Of a stretch of DNA of 57,909 bases, positions 42,015 through 50,617 are shown in pieces (within the stretch, counting starts at the first letter, position 1; every line of letters begins with the position of its first letter). The position numbers and the translations under genes are program-made. Source of the DNA: Flavipsychrobacter sp. (lineage in GTDB: Bacteria; Bacteroidota; Bacteroidia; Chitinophagales; Chitinophagaceae). The notes beneath the pieces were generated by a model. The model was not told the origin of the DNA, did no database searches, and was given only the letters and a program-made list of their open reading frames with translations. The DNA lies in the NCBI GenBank assembly GCA_016786665.1, contig JAEUVZ010000070.1:1-57909 (forward strand). Reading direction: 5' to 3'.

Positions 42015-44039
42015 CTATTTCAGTTCTACCTCTATCACTTCGTTGCTCTTCACGGTGAAAGGGATTACCTGCTCATAGCTACCGGATACTTTAGGATTCT
42101 TCACAAACCGAACCTCGTAGGGCCCAGGTTTCAGTTCCACTTTCAGGCTGTCCAGGGGAGCGTTGGGTCCCACATCCACACCGTAGAATTTCACGAATTT
42201 ATCGCCCAGCGGGGTATACAGGGTAGCGGTGGTTTGTTTGTTGTCGGCCGGCACAAAGCGCACATGCCCCGGTTCCGGTAGTGTGATGACCTTGGTATAG
42301 TTCATGTCCAGGTCTATATAAAAGTGCGACAGGGGCCGCGTGTTCACCGTTACGTGGTAGCTGCCCGGCTCATATTTCAGGTCCACATCGCAAGGCTGGT
42401 CGCGATCGGTGCCGCCGGAGCGCTGTGCCACCCGCGCAATATATTCCGATACGGGCCTGTCCGGGTTATTCGCATACTCAAAGTGCAGCGAGCCAGTCGT
42501 TACGGTAATCAATACCTTGTTTTTCTTGTTGGGGGTAATGGTCACATTCTTAGCCATACTGTTTCCGTTCCCGGCTATCAGTACGTTATAGGTTCCCGGC
42601 GTCACATTGTGTGGGTCAGGCCGGTTGTTAGCGTCTATCGTCCGCATGAACTGGTGTACGGTAGTGCCACTCTTTACATCTTTAAAAAGGATGCGCGGCA
42701 TGGTATAATAATATTTACCCCGTCCGTTGGTGAAGTACACCTCTACGGTAGTTTCCTGCGCGTCTTCTGTTTCCACCTTTACTTCCACTTCGGCTGTCTT
42801 GGGTGGGTCTTTCTTTTCCGGTGTCGTTTTGGGTTTGGGTGGTGCCGGCTTAGGTGGTGTTGGTTTGGGGGCGGTCACCACTGGTTTAGGTTGCTCTGCG
42901 GGTTTGGCTATCTCGGGTTCCGGTTTGTTGATGGTCATTTTCAGCCGCGGGAAAGCTACTTCCTTATAGGTAGGCACGGTAAACAATAGCGATAGCGTTT
43001 TAGGCTTACCCACCACGGCAAGCCGCGGCATTTCTATCTTGGGTTGTTGGTTCTTTATCGTTACCGAGGGCGGCACCACGGTGCTATACAGGGGGCGCGT
43101 GCGGGTATTGCCCGCTATCGCATGCAGGCCTGCCGTGCCTATGCGCGGCAGTGTATACTTTATTCGCTCCTCAGTTTTTACCACGGGTGTCTCCACGGGT
43201 TTTGGTTGAGGCTTGGGTGCTTCTACGGGCTTTTCTATCGGTTTTTCCACCGGTTTTAGTACCGGCGGCGGTGGTGTTTCTTCCGTTTTCAGGGTGCGGA
43301 TAGTGGCCGTTACCGGCGGTGTACGGGTTTCGGACAGGGGCCGTAGCTGCTGCACATCGGTTTCATTCAGGCGAATGACCGGGCGGTAGGCATCTACAAT
43401 TGTCCCTACAGTTTTACCTATGTCCTCGGGTTTCAGCACCTGTAGATACTCGCCCATGCAGGAGTAGGTCTCTGCCAGGAACTGCGAATTGTACAGGCTG
43501 ATGATATACGGTTTGAAGAATATTTTTTTCTCCAGCAGTGTGCGCACTACGTCGCATATATCCCCGCCGCAGCTTTCCCCGCCGTCTGTTATCAGTATGA
43601 GGCTATACACATATTTGGCCTCATTCACCATGTCCTCCTCCACTGCTTTCTTTATAGAATAGGCAATGGGGGTAATACCGTAGGGTTTCAGCGAGTTCAG
43701 CCGCAGCGACATCTGGATGGAGTTATTTTTGCTGAAGGCCACTTCGTTTTGCGTATCAAAGCAATTGCGTTCCGTAACAGAGTGCTGGTGGCCAAATACC
43801 CGCAAGCCAAATTCCACATCTTTGTTCACCGCATACACACTGTCCATTAGGGCAAGTATCACCTGCTCCGCCGCCTTATAGCGCGAGTTCTTGTTGTTCC
43901 ACTCATCTACCATGCTGGAGGAACCATCCAGCAGAATAAGAATACGCGATTGCTTGGAAGGAGCCTTTTGGGCCTTCGCGCACACAATGGAAAAAAGGAA
44001 TAAGAAAGGGAATAAATACAGGCCCCGGGCAAATCGCAT
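42015..44039 (-). CDS. Secreted VWA-domain protein with long Lys/Pro-rich linker
   Basis: I choose ATG 44039, because the promoter at 44058-44091 would place the transcript start after the alternative ATG at 44060. The 674-residue protein has a signal peptide (ending CAKAQ) and a von Willebrand A domain (about residues 32-215) with an intact MIDAS: Asp38-x-Ser40-x-Ser42 (LLDGSSS), Thr in YGITPIAYS and Asp in LITDGGES. A linker of about 170 residues rich in K-P, E-P and P-P pairs follows, interrupted by two short beta-rich segments. Three small beta-sandwich-like units end the protein. The linker looks like an envelope-spanning spacer. Ligand unknown. Confidence 0.8.
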   Translation of the reverse strand: MRFARGLYLFPFLFLFSIVCAKAQKAPSKQSRILILLDGSSSMVDEWNNKNSRYKAAEQVILALMDSVYAVNKDVEFGLRVFGHQHSVTERNCFDTQNEVAFSKNNSIQMSLRLNSLKPYGITPIAYSIKKAVEEDMVNEAKYVYSLILITDGGESCGGDICDVVRTLLEKKIFFKPYIISLYNSQFLAETYSCMGEYLQVLKPEDIGKTVGTIVDAYRPVIRLNETDVQQLRPLSETRTPPVTATIRTLKTEETPPPPVLKPVEKPIEKPVEAPKPQPKPVETPVVKTEERIKYTLPRIGTAGLHAIAGNTRTRPLYSTVVPPSVTIKNQQPKIEMPRLAVVGKPKTLSLLFTVPTYKEVAFPRLKMTINKPEPEIAKPAEQPKPVVTAPKPTPPKPAPPKPKTTPEKKDPPKTAEVEVKVETEDAQETTVEVYFTNGRGKYYYTMPRILFKDVKSGTTVHQFMRTIDANNRPDPHNVTPGTYNVLIAGNGNSMAKNVTITPNKKNKVLITVTTGSLHFEYANNPDRPVSEYIARVAQRSGGTDRDQPCDVDLKYEPGSYHVTVNTRPLSHFYIDLDMNYTKVITLPEPGHVRFVPADNKQTTATLYTPLGDKFVKFYGVDVGPNAPLDSLKVELKPGPYEVRFVKNPKVSGSYEQVIPFTVKSNEVIEVELK

Positions 44040-44057
44040 AGCAAAATTCACTGTACG

Positions 44058-44091
44058 CAAACCTACATAAATGTGCCCTGTTTACCGCAAA
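44058..44091 (-). promoter_or_regulatory. Promoter of the VWA operon
   Basis: On the minus strand: TTTG (44088-44091), 22 bases, then TAGGTTTG (44058-44065). Both boxes match the consensus. The leader to ATG 44039 would be about 13 bases. Confidence 0.6.
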
Positions 44092-44193
44092 AAATATACA
44101 CAACAATTATCTGTATACGACACTATAGATAAACGCTAACGATATATATCCATCTTATTACCGCTTATATAAATGCTTGATGGCCAAATTGAC

Positions 44194-44201
44194 TAACTTT
44201 G
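44194..44201 (+). promoter_or_regulatory. -7 promoter motif TAACTTTG for the ferredoxin oxidoreductase gene
   Basis: An exact TAnnTTTG match. The expected leader is about 56 bases to ATG 44263. No well-placed -33 box is seen. Confidence 0.45.
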
Positions 44202-44262
44202 CGGCGTGCATAAAAGCCTTGTTTTACGGCTTTTTATTTTTTAGAATTTTGAAGTAATACAT

Positions 44263-46110
44263 ATGTCTGTTCCTACAAGGGTCATTGATGATGTGGTGAT
44301 AAAATTTGCCGGCGACAGCGGCGATGGTATGCAGCTAACCGGCAGCCAGTTTACCAACAACACAGCCTTGATTGGCAATGACCTTTCTACATTCCCCGAC
44401 TTCCCGGCGGAAATACGTGCCCCCCAGGGTACCGTGCCGGGTGTGAGCGGGTACCAGCTCCACTTTTCCAGCAATCGCATATTTACACCGGGCGATAGCT
44501 GCGATGTACTGGTGGCAATGAACGCCGCCGCGCTGAAGGTGAACCTGAAGATGCTGAAAAAAGGAGGTATCATCATTGCCAATACCGATGGGTTTGATAC
44601 AAAGAACCTGCGCCTGGCCAACTATCCCGAAGGAGCCAATCCCCTGGAGGATGGTACCGTGTCGGGCTACGAGCTCTACAAAATAGACGTGACCAAGCTT
44701 ACCCGCGAAGCCCTGAAAGATATACAGATGGGGGTGAAGGAGAAAGACCGCGCAAAGAACATGTTTGTGCTGGGCTTCCTCTATTGGCTCTACAACCGCG
44801 ATATGCAGAGTACGTTCTCCTTTCTGCACGATAAGTTTAGCAGCAAGCCCGAAATACTGGAGAGCAACATAAAAGCGATACAGGCGGGTTATAACTTCGG
44901 GGATACCATAGAAGCTTTCACCAGCCGGTATAAGGTGGAGAAGGCGAAACTGCCGGCGGGCAACTACCGCGGTATCACCGGCAATACGGCGTTGGCCTAC
45001 GGACTCATAGCCGCTTCGCAAATGTCAAGCTTGCCCCTGTTCCTGGGTACGTATCCTATTACGCCGGCATCCGATATACTTCACGAACTGGCGAGGCACA
45101 AAAATTTTGGAATCCGCACCTTCCAGGCCGAGGATGAGATTGCAGGCATCAGTGCGGCTATAGGCGCGGCCTATGGTGGAAGCCTGGGTGTAACGACTAC
45201 ATCCGGCCCCGGCATGGCGTTAAAAACGGAAGCCATGGGGCTGGCCGTAATGCTGGAAATACCCCTGGTAATAGTGAACATACAGCGGGGAGGCCCTTCT
45301 ACCGGGTTGCCGACAAAGACGGAACAAAGCGACCTGCTGCAGGCTTACTATGGCCGTAACGGGGAGTGCCCGATGCCGGTAATATCCACAGCTACGCCCA
45401 GCGATTGCTTTGATGTGGCCTACGAGGCGGTACGCATAGCCGTGCAGCACATGACTCCCGTAATACTGCTGAGCGATGGCTACATAGCGAACGGTTCCGA
45501 ACCCTGGCGCTATCCGCAGAGCAAAGACCTTCAACCGATAGAGGTAACATTTAAAAAGCAACTGGCAGAAGGCGAAGAGAAATACCTTCCCTATCAGCGC
45601 GATGAGAAACTGGTGCGCCCCTGGGCCGTGCCGGGAACCGCAGGGCTTGAGCACCGCATAGGCGGCTTGGAAAAAGAAGCCATAACCGGTAACGTATCCT
45701 ACGATCCGGATAATCACGAGGCGATGGTGAAGACCCGGGAAGCGAAGGTGGATCTGATTGCCGACTACATTCCCGAGCAGACCCTGGACAGCGGGCCCGA
45801 GCAGGGAGATGTGCTGGTACTGGGTTGGGGTTCTACCTACGGTGCTATTAAAAGCGCTGCTGCGGAACTGCAAGAGCAAGGCAAATCGGTGGCGCACGCG
45901 CACCTGCGGTACCTGCGCCCTTTCCCCAGGAACCTCGGTGCAATGTTGCAGAACTACAAACACATACTGGTGCCGGAGATAAATAATGGACAGTTGATAA
46001 AGATCATACGCGACAAGTTCCTGGTAGATGCTAAAGCGTACAACAAAATAAAGGGTGTGCCTATTACCCGCACCGAGCTGGTAAGCGTGATTAGCGAACT
46101 GCTGGCATAA
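44263..46110 (+). CDS. korA: 2-oxoacid:ferredoxin oxidoreductase, fused gamma-alpha subunit
   Basis: The 615-residue protein starts with the gamma domain (residues about 7-190, opening IKFAGDSGDGMQLTGSQ) fused to the alpha (pyrimidine-binding) domain from about residue 225 (GNTALAYGLIAAS, GTYPITPASDILHELA, FQAEDEIAGISAAIGAAYGG, GPGMALKTEAMG). It ends with a domain carrying VLGWGSTYGA. This matches KorA of the 2-oxoglutarate (or similar) ferredoxin oxidoreductase. The TPP- and Fe-S-binding beta subunit (KorB), which usually follows, is absent; a strong terminator lies directly downstream. Confidence 0.92.
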   Translation: MSVPTRVIDDVVIKFAGDSGDGMQLTGSQFTNNTALIGNDLSTFPDFPAEIRAPQGTVPGVSGYQLHFSSNRIFTPGDSCDVLVAMNAAALKVNLKMLKKGGIIIANTDGFDTKNLRLANYPEGANPLEDGTVSGYELYKIDVTKLTREALKDIQMGVKEKDRAKNMFVLGFLYWLYNRDMQSTFSFLHDKFSSKPEILESNIKAIQAGYNFGDTIEAFTSRYKVEKAKLPAGNYRGITGNTALAYGLIAASQMSSLPLFLGTYPITPASDILHELARHKNFGIRTFQAEDEIAGISAAIGAAYGGSLGVTTTSGPGMALKTEAMGLAVMLEIPLVIVNIQRGGPSTGLPTKTEQSDLLQAYYGRNGECPMPVISTATPSDCFDVAYEAVRIAVQHMTPVILLSDGYIANGSEPWRYPQSKDLQPIEVTFKKQLAEGEEKYLPYQRDEKLVRPWAVPGTAGLEHRIGGLEKEAITGNVSYDPDNHEAMVKTREAKVDLIADYIPEQTLDSGPEQGDVLVLGWGSTYGAIKSAAAELQEQGKSVAHAHLRYLRPFPRNLGAMLQNYKHILVPEINNGQLIKIIRDKFLVDAKAYNKIKGVPITRTELVSVISELLA

Positions 46111-46137
46111 CGCACCCACCCCCGGATAAGATATATG

Positions 46138-46170
46138 GTAAAGAGCGGCATCCCCGCTCTTTACTTTTTT
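46138..46170 (+). terminator. Rho-independent terminator after the korA-like gene
   Basis: GTAAAGAGCGG (46138-46148) pairs perfectly with CCGCTCTTTAC (46154-46164) and is followed by six T residues. Confidence 0.95.
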
Positions 46171-46174
46171 AAAA

Positions 46175-46244
46175 GGTTATAATAACCAGGTAGTGTATCC
46201 GCCTGGCGGAGAACAGAGGTAGGTAAAGAGACTCTTCTAAAGAG
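46175..46244. repeat. Three short palindromes in one intergenic gap
   Basis: GGTTATAATAACC (46175-46187), TCCGCCTGGCGGA (46198-46210) and CTCTTctaAAGAG (46232-46244) lie head to tail between the korA terminator and the stop of the GT2 gene. The last may help terminate the minus-strand transcript; the others have no T tract. Confidence 0.5.
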
Positions 46245-46251
46245 CAGCCAA

Positions 46252-47205
46252 TTACGCGACCTTTTCGGGCACGTCGGTTTGGTCTATCACATACAGGGGC
46301 CGGTTACGCACATTGTTGATGATGCGGCTGATATACTCGCCTATTATGCCTAGCGATAACAATTGAACCCCTCCCAGGAAGGTAATGCTAACGATGGTAG
46401 AGGCCCAGCCAGGTACCGTGGCCTCCTCAATAAAGTAACCATAGAGGGCGTAAAGAATGATAAGGAAAGAGATGCCGCAAACAAGAAAGCCCAGCGTAGT
46501 TGCCAGTTTCAGGGGGGAGTCGGAGAAGCCGGTTATGCCGTTGAATGCAAGGCGCACCATCTTTCGGAAAGGATAATTGGTAGTGCCGAATTTGCGTTCA
46601 TCGCGTTCATATTCTACAAAAGAGTGGCTAAATCCCAACCAGGCTATTTGCCCACGCAGGTATTTGTCATATTCCTTCATTTTTTTCAGGTATTCCAGCA
46701 CATCCCGGCTTATCAAGCGGTAGTCACCCACGTCAAGCGGTATTTCAAACGATACCAGCCGGGCCATAAGGCGATAAAAAGCTTTGGCGGTAAAGAGCTT
46801 GAAAAAGGTCTCACCCTTTCTCGCGGTGCGTCGGGCATATACCACTTTGCTGCCTTGCAGGTATTCCTGGTACATCTGTATCATCAGTTCCGGCGGGTCT
46901 TGCAGGTCGCCGTCTATCGTCACTATCGCATTCCCACGGGCGTGGTCCATGCCGGCGGTTATCGCTATCTGGTGGCCGAAGTTGCGCGAAAAGCTGATGA
47001 AATGCAGGTGGGTGTTATGTTGGCAAGCGTCTTTCAGCTTCAGCAGCGAGCTGTCCCTGCTGCCATCGTTCACGAAGATAATTTCGTAGCTAGGGGTTAT
47101 CTGCTCTGCTGCCGCGGTCAGCCGTTGAACCAGTGTATCTATTATTTGTTCCTCGTTGAAAACGGGAACGACAATAGACAATGCAACATTTCGGGCCTCA
47201 GGCAT
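46252..47205 (-). CDS. Glycosyltransferase family 2, polyprenyl-phosphate sugar synthase-like
   Basis: The 317-residue protein has the GT2 opening LSIVVPVFNEE (about residues 9-19), FVNDGSRDSS and the DxD-type TIDGDLQDPPE (Asp98/Asp100). Two transmembrane helices follow near residues 232-256 and 268-290. This is the GtrB/DPM-like layout that charges polyprenyl phosphate with a sugar on the cytosolic side. It could supply the GT39-like enzyme 6 kb away, but that link is speculative. It is divergent from the photolyase. Confidence 0.88.
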   Translation of the reverse strand: MPEARNVALSIVVPVFNEEQIIDTLVQRLTAAAEQITPSYEIIFVNDGSRDSSLLKLKDACQHNTHLHFISFSRNFGHQIAITAGMDHARGNAIVTIDGDLQDPPELMIQMYQEYLQGSKVVYARRTARKGETFFKLFTAKAFYRLMARLVSFEIPLDVGDYRLISRDVLEYLKKMKEYDKYLRGQIAWLGFSHSFVEYERDERKFGTTNYPFRKMVRLAFNGITGFSDSPLKLATTLGFLVCGISFLIILYALYGYFIEEATVPGWASTIVSITFLGGVQLLSLGIIGEYISRIINNVRNRPLYVIDQTDVPEKVA

Positions 47206-47279
47206 GTTTGTTCTAATATTGTAGGCTGCAATTTATAAAGATAGCAGCTATTTTTATAGTAAGGGGTACCCACTAAAGC

Positions 47280-48587
47280 ATGAAAGAAAAACAAATAAGC
47301 ATTTTTTGGTTCCGGCGCGATCTACGGCTGAATGATAATGCGGGGCTGTACCATGCCCTGCGGTCGGGATGCCAGGTGCTTCCGCTATTTATTTTTGACA
47401 GCGAAATACTGGACGAGCTCAGGGACAGGAAGGATAAACGGGTTGCATTTATCCGCGATAGCCTGGTGGCAATAGATAAAGAGCTGGCCGCTGCAGGAAG
47501 CGCTCTCACCGTGCTACAGGGCAAGCCGCTGGAGTGCCTGGGCAGATTGATAAAGGAGCACCGGGTAATGGCTGTATACACCAATCACGACTATGAACCC
47601 TATGCCCGGGAACGGGACGCCCGGGTATTAGCTTACCTGGAGGCCAGGGGCGTTCCATTCTATACCTACAAAGACCAGGTAATATTTGAGAAGGATGAGG
47701 TGGTAAAGGACAACGGGGAACCGTATACTGTGTACACTCCTTACAGCAAGAAATGGAAGGCCCGGTTGAATGAGTTTTTCCTGAAATCATATCCTACCGG
47801 TAAATACATGGAGGCTCTCGCCCAATATACCGGTGCGGGCATCCCTTCGCTGGCTGAGCTCGGCTTCCAGGAAACGGACTATTATGTGGTTCCGGCAAAG
47901 CTGGATAACAGCATACTGCCCGGCTACAAGAAGAACAGAGATATACCGGCGCTGGACAGCACCAGCCACCTCAGTGTACATCTGCGGTTTGGAACAGTAA
48001 GTATCCGCGAATTGGCTCGGCAGGCTGCTGGCCATAGCGAGGACTTCCTGAACGAGCTGATATGGCGGGAATTCTTCCAGGCCATACTTTGGCACTTCCC
48101 CAGGGTTGTAGCTCATTCTTTTAAAGAGGAGTACGACAACATACGCTGGCGCAATAACGAACAGGAATTTGAGCGTTGGTGCCAGGGCCGTACCGGGTTC
48201 CCTATAGTGGACGCAGGAATGCGCGAGCTGAACGAAACGGGGTATATGCACAACCGGGTACGGATGATAGTAGCTAGCTTCCTGGCTAAAGATCTGCTGG
48301 TAGACTGGAGGTGGGGAGAGGCTTACTTTGCCGAAAAGCTGCTGGATTACGAATTGGCCGCGAACAACGGCAATTGGCAATGGGCTGCTGGTACCGGCTG
48401 CGATGCGGCGCCCTACTTCCGGGTATTTAATCCGCGGCTGCAAACAGAGAAATTCGACCCGGAACTGAAGTACATTCGCCGCTGGGTGCCGGAGTACGAC
48501 ACGCTAGCATATCCGCAACCGATGGTAGACCACGCAGCCGCCAAAGACCGCTGCCTGGCCGCCTACAAAGAAGCACTGCAAAAATGA
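47280..48587 (+). CDS. phrB: Class I deoxyribodipyrimidine photolyase
   Basis: The 435-residue protein has the family opening IFWFRRDLRLNDNAGL, an N-terminal antenna-binding alpha/beta domain, and the FAD-binding helical domain with SVHLRFGTVS, WREFFQAILWHFP, GRTGFPIVDAGMRELN, HNRVRMIVASFL and GNWQWAAGTGCDA. These are the flavin and electron-transfer-tryptophan blocks of CPD photolyase. It splits UV-induced cyclobutane dimers using light. A DinB-like gene starts 7 bases after its stop. Confidence 0.93.
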   Translation: MKEKQISIFWFRRDLRLNDNAGLYHALRSGCQVLPLFIFDSEILDELRDRKDKRVAFIRDSLVAIDKELAAAGSALTVLQGKPLECLGRLIKEHRVMAVYTNHDYEPYARERDARVLAYLEARGVPFYTYKDQVIFEKDEVVKDNGEPYTVYTPYSKKWKARLNEFFLKSYPTGKYMEALAQYTGAGIPSLAELGFQETDYYVVPAKLDNSILPGYKKNRDIPALDSTSHLSVHLRFGTVSIRELARQAAGHSEDFLNELIWREFFQAILWHFPRVVAHSFKEEYDNIRWRNNEQEFERWCQGRTGFPIVDAGMRELNETGYMHNRVRMIVASFLAKDLLVDWRWGEAYFAEKLLDYELAANNGNWQWAAGTGCDAAPYFRVFNPRLQTEKFDPELKYIRRWVPEYDTLAYPQPMVDHAAAKDRCLAAYKEALQK

Positions 48588-48594
48588 ACCACCT

Positions 48595-49062
48595 ATGATA
48601 CCGCTGCTATTAAATGAGGCATCGCTTACGCTGCTGGAGCTGGTAGCTGAAGCCACGCAAAAGTTCGCTGCTATGGATGAGGCCGCCTGGCAGTACCGTA
48701 GCGCTGCCGGAAAGTGGTGCCGCAAAGAAGTGCTGGGCCACCTGGTAGACAGCGCAGCCTGCAATCACCAGCGTTTCCTGAGGGCGCAACTGGAAGAAGA
48801 AATCTATTCGGGCCCCGGCTATCCGCAAGACGACTTTGTACGCCTGCAGCAATACGCCACAGCCGATACTGCTACCCTGGTAGCGCTATGGCGCGCTTTC
48901 AATATTCACCTTGCTCATGTAGTGCGCAATATCGACCCGGGCAAGTTGGATGTTGCCTGCTCTATAGGCAACAACGCACCGGTAACGTTATCTTTTGTTG
49001 TTACCGACTATGTAGCCCATCTGCACCATCACCTGGAGGCGCTCTTTACCGAACATACGTGA
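48595..49062 (+). CDS. DinB-family protein
   Basis: The 155-residue four-helix protein has the DinB signature: SAAGKWCRKEVLGHLVDSA (about residues 36-54, with His49) and the C-terminal YVAHLHHHLEAL block with metal-binding histidines. Members bind a divalent metal and often act as thiol-dependent S-transferases; the substrate is unknown. The start is 7 bases after the photolyase stop, so it is co-transcribed. Confidence 0.88.
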   Translation: MIPLLLNEASLTLLELVAEATQKFAAMDEAAWQYRSAAGKWCRKEVLGHLVDSAACNHQRFLRAQLEEEIYSGPGYPQDDFVRLQQYATADTATLVALWRAFNIHLAHVVRNIDPGKLDVACSIGNNAPVTLSFVVTDYVAHLHHHLEALFTEHT

Positions 49063-49092
49063 AACGTCCTCCCTGGAAAGTGGAGGACGTTT
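49062..49092 (+). terminator. Terminator after the photolyase-DinB unit
   Basis: AAACGTCCTCC (49062-49072) pairs perfectly with GGAGGACGTTT (49082-49092) around a 9-base loop. The T tract is only the TTT inside the stem end, so the strength is uncertain; it may serve both convergent genes. Confidence 0.65.
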
Positions 49093-49119
49093 CTGAGTAC
49101 TACTATTTGTAAAGAGTTA

Positions 49120-49818
49120 TTATGCGGCGGCGTTGATGAACTTGAAACCAATGCCATGGATGGTTTGCAGTTCCACTCCCTCCTGGGCTTTTATGTATTT
49201 ACGCACCTTTGTGATAAACACATCCATACTGCGCCCCAGGAAGTAATCATCCTTGCCCCATACGTTCAGCAATATTTCATCACGCTTCAGTACGCGGTTG
49301 GCGTTCAGGCACAGGTAACGGATAAGGTCCGCTTCGCGTTGTGTTAACTGGTACTCCAGGTTGTTGTTGCGGAGCACCAGGTTAGTATAGTCAAAATCAA
49401 GGTCACCCAGGCGGAACTCTGTAGGGGTGTTATCTTCTTTCTTTTTAGTGCGGCGCAGGAATACTTCCAGCCTCAGCAGCAGTTCCTGCATGTTGAACGG
49501 CTTGGTGATGTAGTCATCGGCGCCACTGCGGAAGCCGGCAACTTTATCATCGTCCATATTCTTGGAGGTGAGCAGCAGAATGGGTATCCCCTCGTTCTTC
49601 TGACGTATCTGTGTGGCCAGGTGCATACCGTCTTTTTTCGGCAGTACTACATCCAGCAGGCAGATGTCAAAATTGTGTTTCATAAACTGCTGCCAGGCCG
49701 ATTCACTATCAGGACAGTGAACTACCTCGAAACCGTTTTTAGCGAGGCTTTCTTTTACTACATAGCTCAATGTAGGATCGTCTTCAACAAGAAGCACTTT
49801 AGCTTTGTACTCAGGCAT
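49120..49818 (-). CDS. OmpR-family response regulator, orphan
   Basis: The 232-residue protein has a receiver (residues 1-120) with Glu12/Asp13/Asp14, phospho-acceptor Asp56 (LLDVVLP), Ser85 (LLTSKN) and Lys106 (YITKPF). A winged-helix DNA-binding domain follows (about 130-230: LTQREADLIRYLCLNANRVLKRDEILLNVWG, SMDVFITKVRKYI, IHGIGFKF). It resembles the RprY group of Bacteroidota. No sensor kinase gene is adjacent, so its partner is encoded elsewhere. Confidence 0.92.
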   Translation of the reverse strand: MPEYKAKVLLVEDDPTLSYVVKESLAKNGFEVVHCPDSESAWQQFMKHNFDICLLDVVLPKKDGMHLATQIRQKNEGIPILLLTSKNMDDDKVAGFRSGADDYITKPFNMQELLLRLEVFLRRTKKKEDNTPTEFRLGDLDFDYTNLVLRNNNLEYQLTQREADLIRYLCLNANRVLKRDEILLNVWGKDDYFLGRSMDVFITKVRKYIKAQEGVELQTIHGIGFKFINAAA

Positions 49819-49954
49819 AGAATTTTGTTTTGTTTTGAATAAATGCAGCGCCTAATGCCGGGGAGCTGTTTTACCGTTTGTTGTTGTTGTTTTGTTGTCT
49901 GTTCACAAAGCGGTTGTTATCACTTTGCAATCAGAATGTAAAAGTAGCGGTCAG

Positions 49955-50026
49955 ATTGTTAAGTAGGTAATATATGTTCTTAAAGAACCGTTAAAAGACA
50001 CACCGAATAACTACCTCTTAACAATT
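49955..50026. repeat. 14-bp inverted repeat with nested palindrome, spanning the ruvC 3' end
   Basis: The left arm ATTGTTAAG(T)AGGTA (49955-49969) pairs with TACCTCTTAACAAT (50012-50025) at 14 positions with one bulged T. The right arm is the coding sequence for the last residues and stop of ruvC. Within the loop is GTTCTTAAAGAAC (49976-49988), a separate palindrome. It lies upstream of the response-regulator gene on the same (minus) strand. Confidence 0.6.
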
Positions 50027-50604
50027 CTAGCGGGGTTTTGCGCAATAAACGCTTCCCAACTACTCGATTTCTTGGCTTTAGATACTCTTTTGGTAGTGCT
50101 TCCGTCCCCCGTCTGTGGTATTTTGGTCTGGTAATGATAGCAGAGGGCTACCGCAAGCGCATCAGTAGCATCCATAAAGCGCGGGTCTTCCTCAAAGTGG
50201 AGCGTATGCTGCAGCATCTGGTATACTTGCTCTTTGGTAGCATTCCCCCTGCCTGTTATCGATTGCTTTACCTTGCGCGGCGCATACTCTACCGCGCGCA
50301 GTCCATGCATCATTGATGCGGCGATGGCCACTCCTTGTGCACGCCCCAGCTTCAGCATACTCTGCACGTTTTTGCCAAAGAAGGGTGCCTCAATAGCTAC
50401 TGCTTCCGGTCGGTGCAGTTTTATCAGGCTTTCCATCTTGCGGAAGATGAGCTCCAGCCGCTCAGCATGGTCTCTGTGCTTGGAAAGTTGCAACACCCCC
50501 ATTTCCACCAGTGAAATAGTACTTTTGTCGATAGCTATCAGTCCGTAACCCATTACCAGGGTTCCCGGGTCAATACCCAATATGATACGGGGCTGTTGCT
50601 GCAA
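50011..50604 (-). CDS. ruvC: Crossover-junction endodeoxyribonuclease RuvC
   Basis: I place the start at TTG 50604, giving 197 residues. The -7 motif TACTTTTG at 50623-50630 lies 18 bases upstream, and a longer TTG start at 50646 would precede it. Catalytic acids are in register with E. coli RuvC: Asp12 (GIDPGT), Glu72 (IEAPFFGKN), Asp145 and Asp148 (MDATDALAVAL). It cuts Holliday junctions with RuvAB. A basic C-terminal tail (about residues 160-197) extends beyond the core. It is divergent from, and almost overlapping, the flippase-like gene. Confidence 0.95.
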   Translation of the reverse strand: MQQQPRIILGIDPGTLVMGYGLIAIDKSTISLVEMGVLQLSKHRDHAERLELIFRKMESLIKLHRPEAVAIEAPFFGKNVQSMLKLGRAQGVAIAASMMHGLRAVEYAPRKVKQSITGRGNATKEQVYQMLQHTLHFEEDPRFMDATDALAVALCYHYQTKIPQTGDGSTTKRVSKAKKSSSWEAFIAQNPARIVKR

Positions 50605-50617
50605 AGGAGATACTTGT

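Noticed and set aside
45220-46119. A 299-codon open frame on the minus strand opposite korA
   Set aside because: The korA product has every expected motif; the antisense frame has none.
47280-49062. Photolyase plus DinB considered as a phage-defence pair
   Set aside because: Both families are ordinary in Bacteroidota and no nuclease, sensor or toxin is linked to them.
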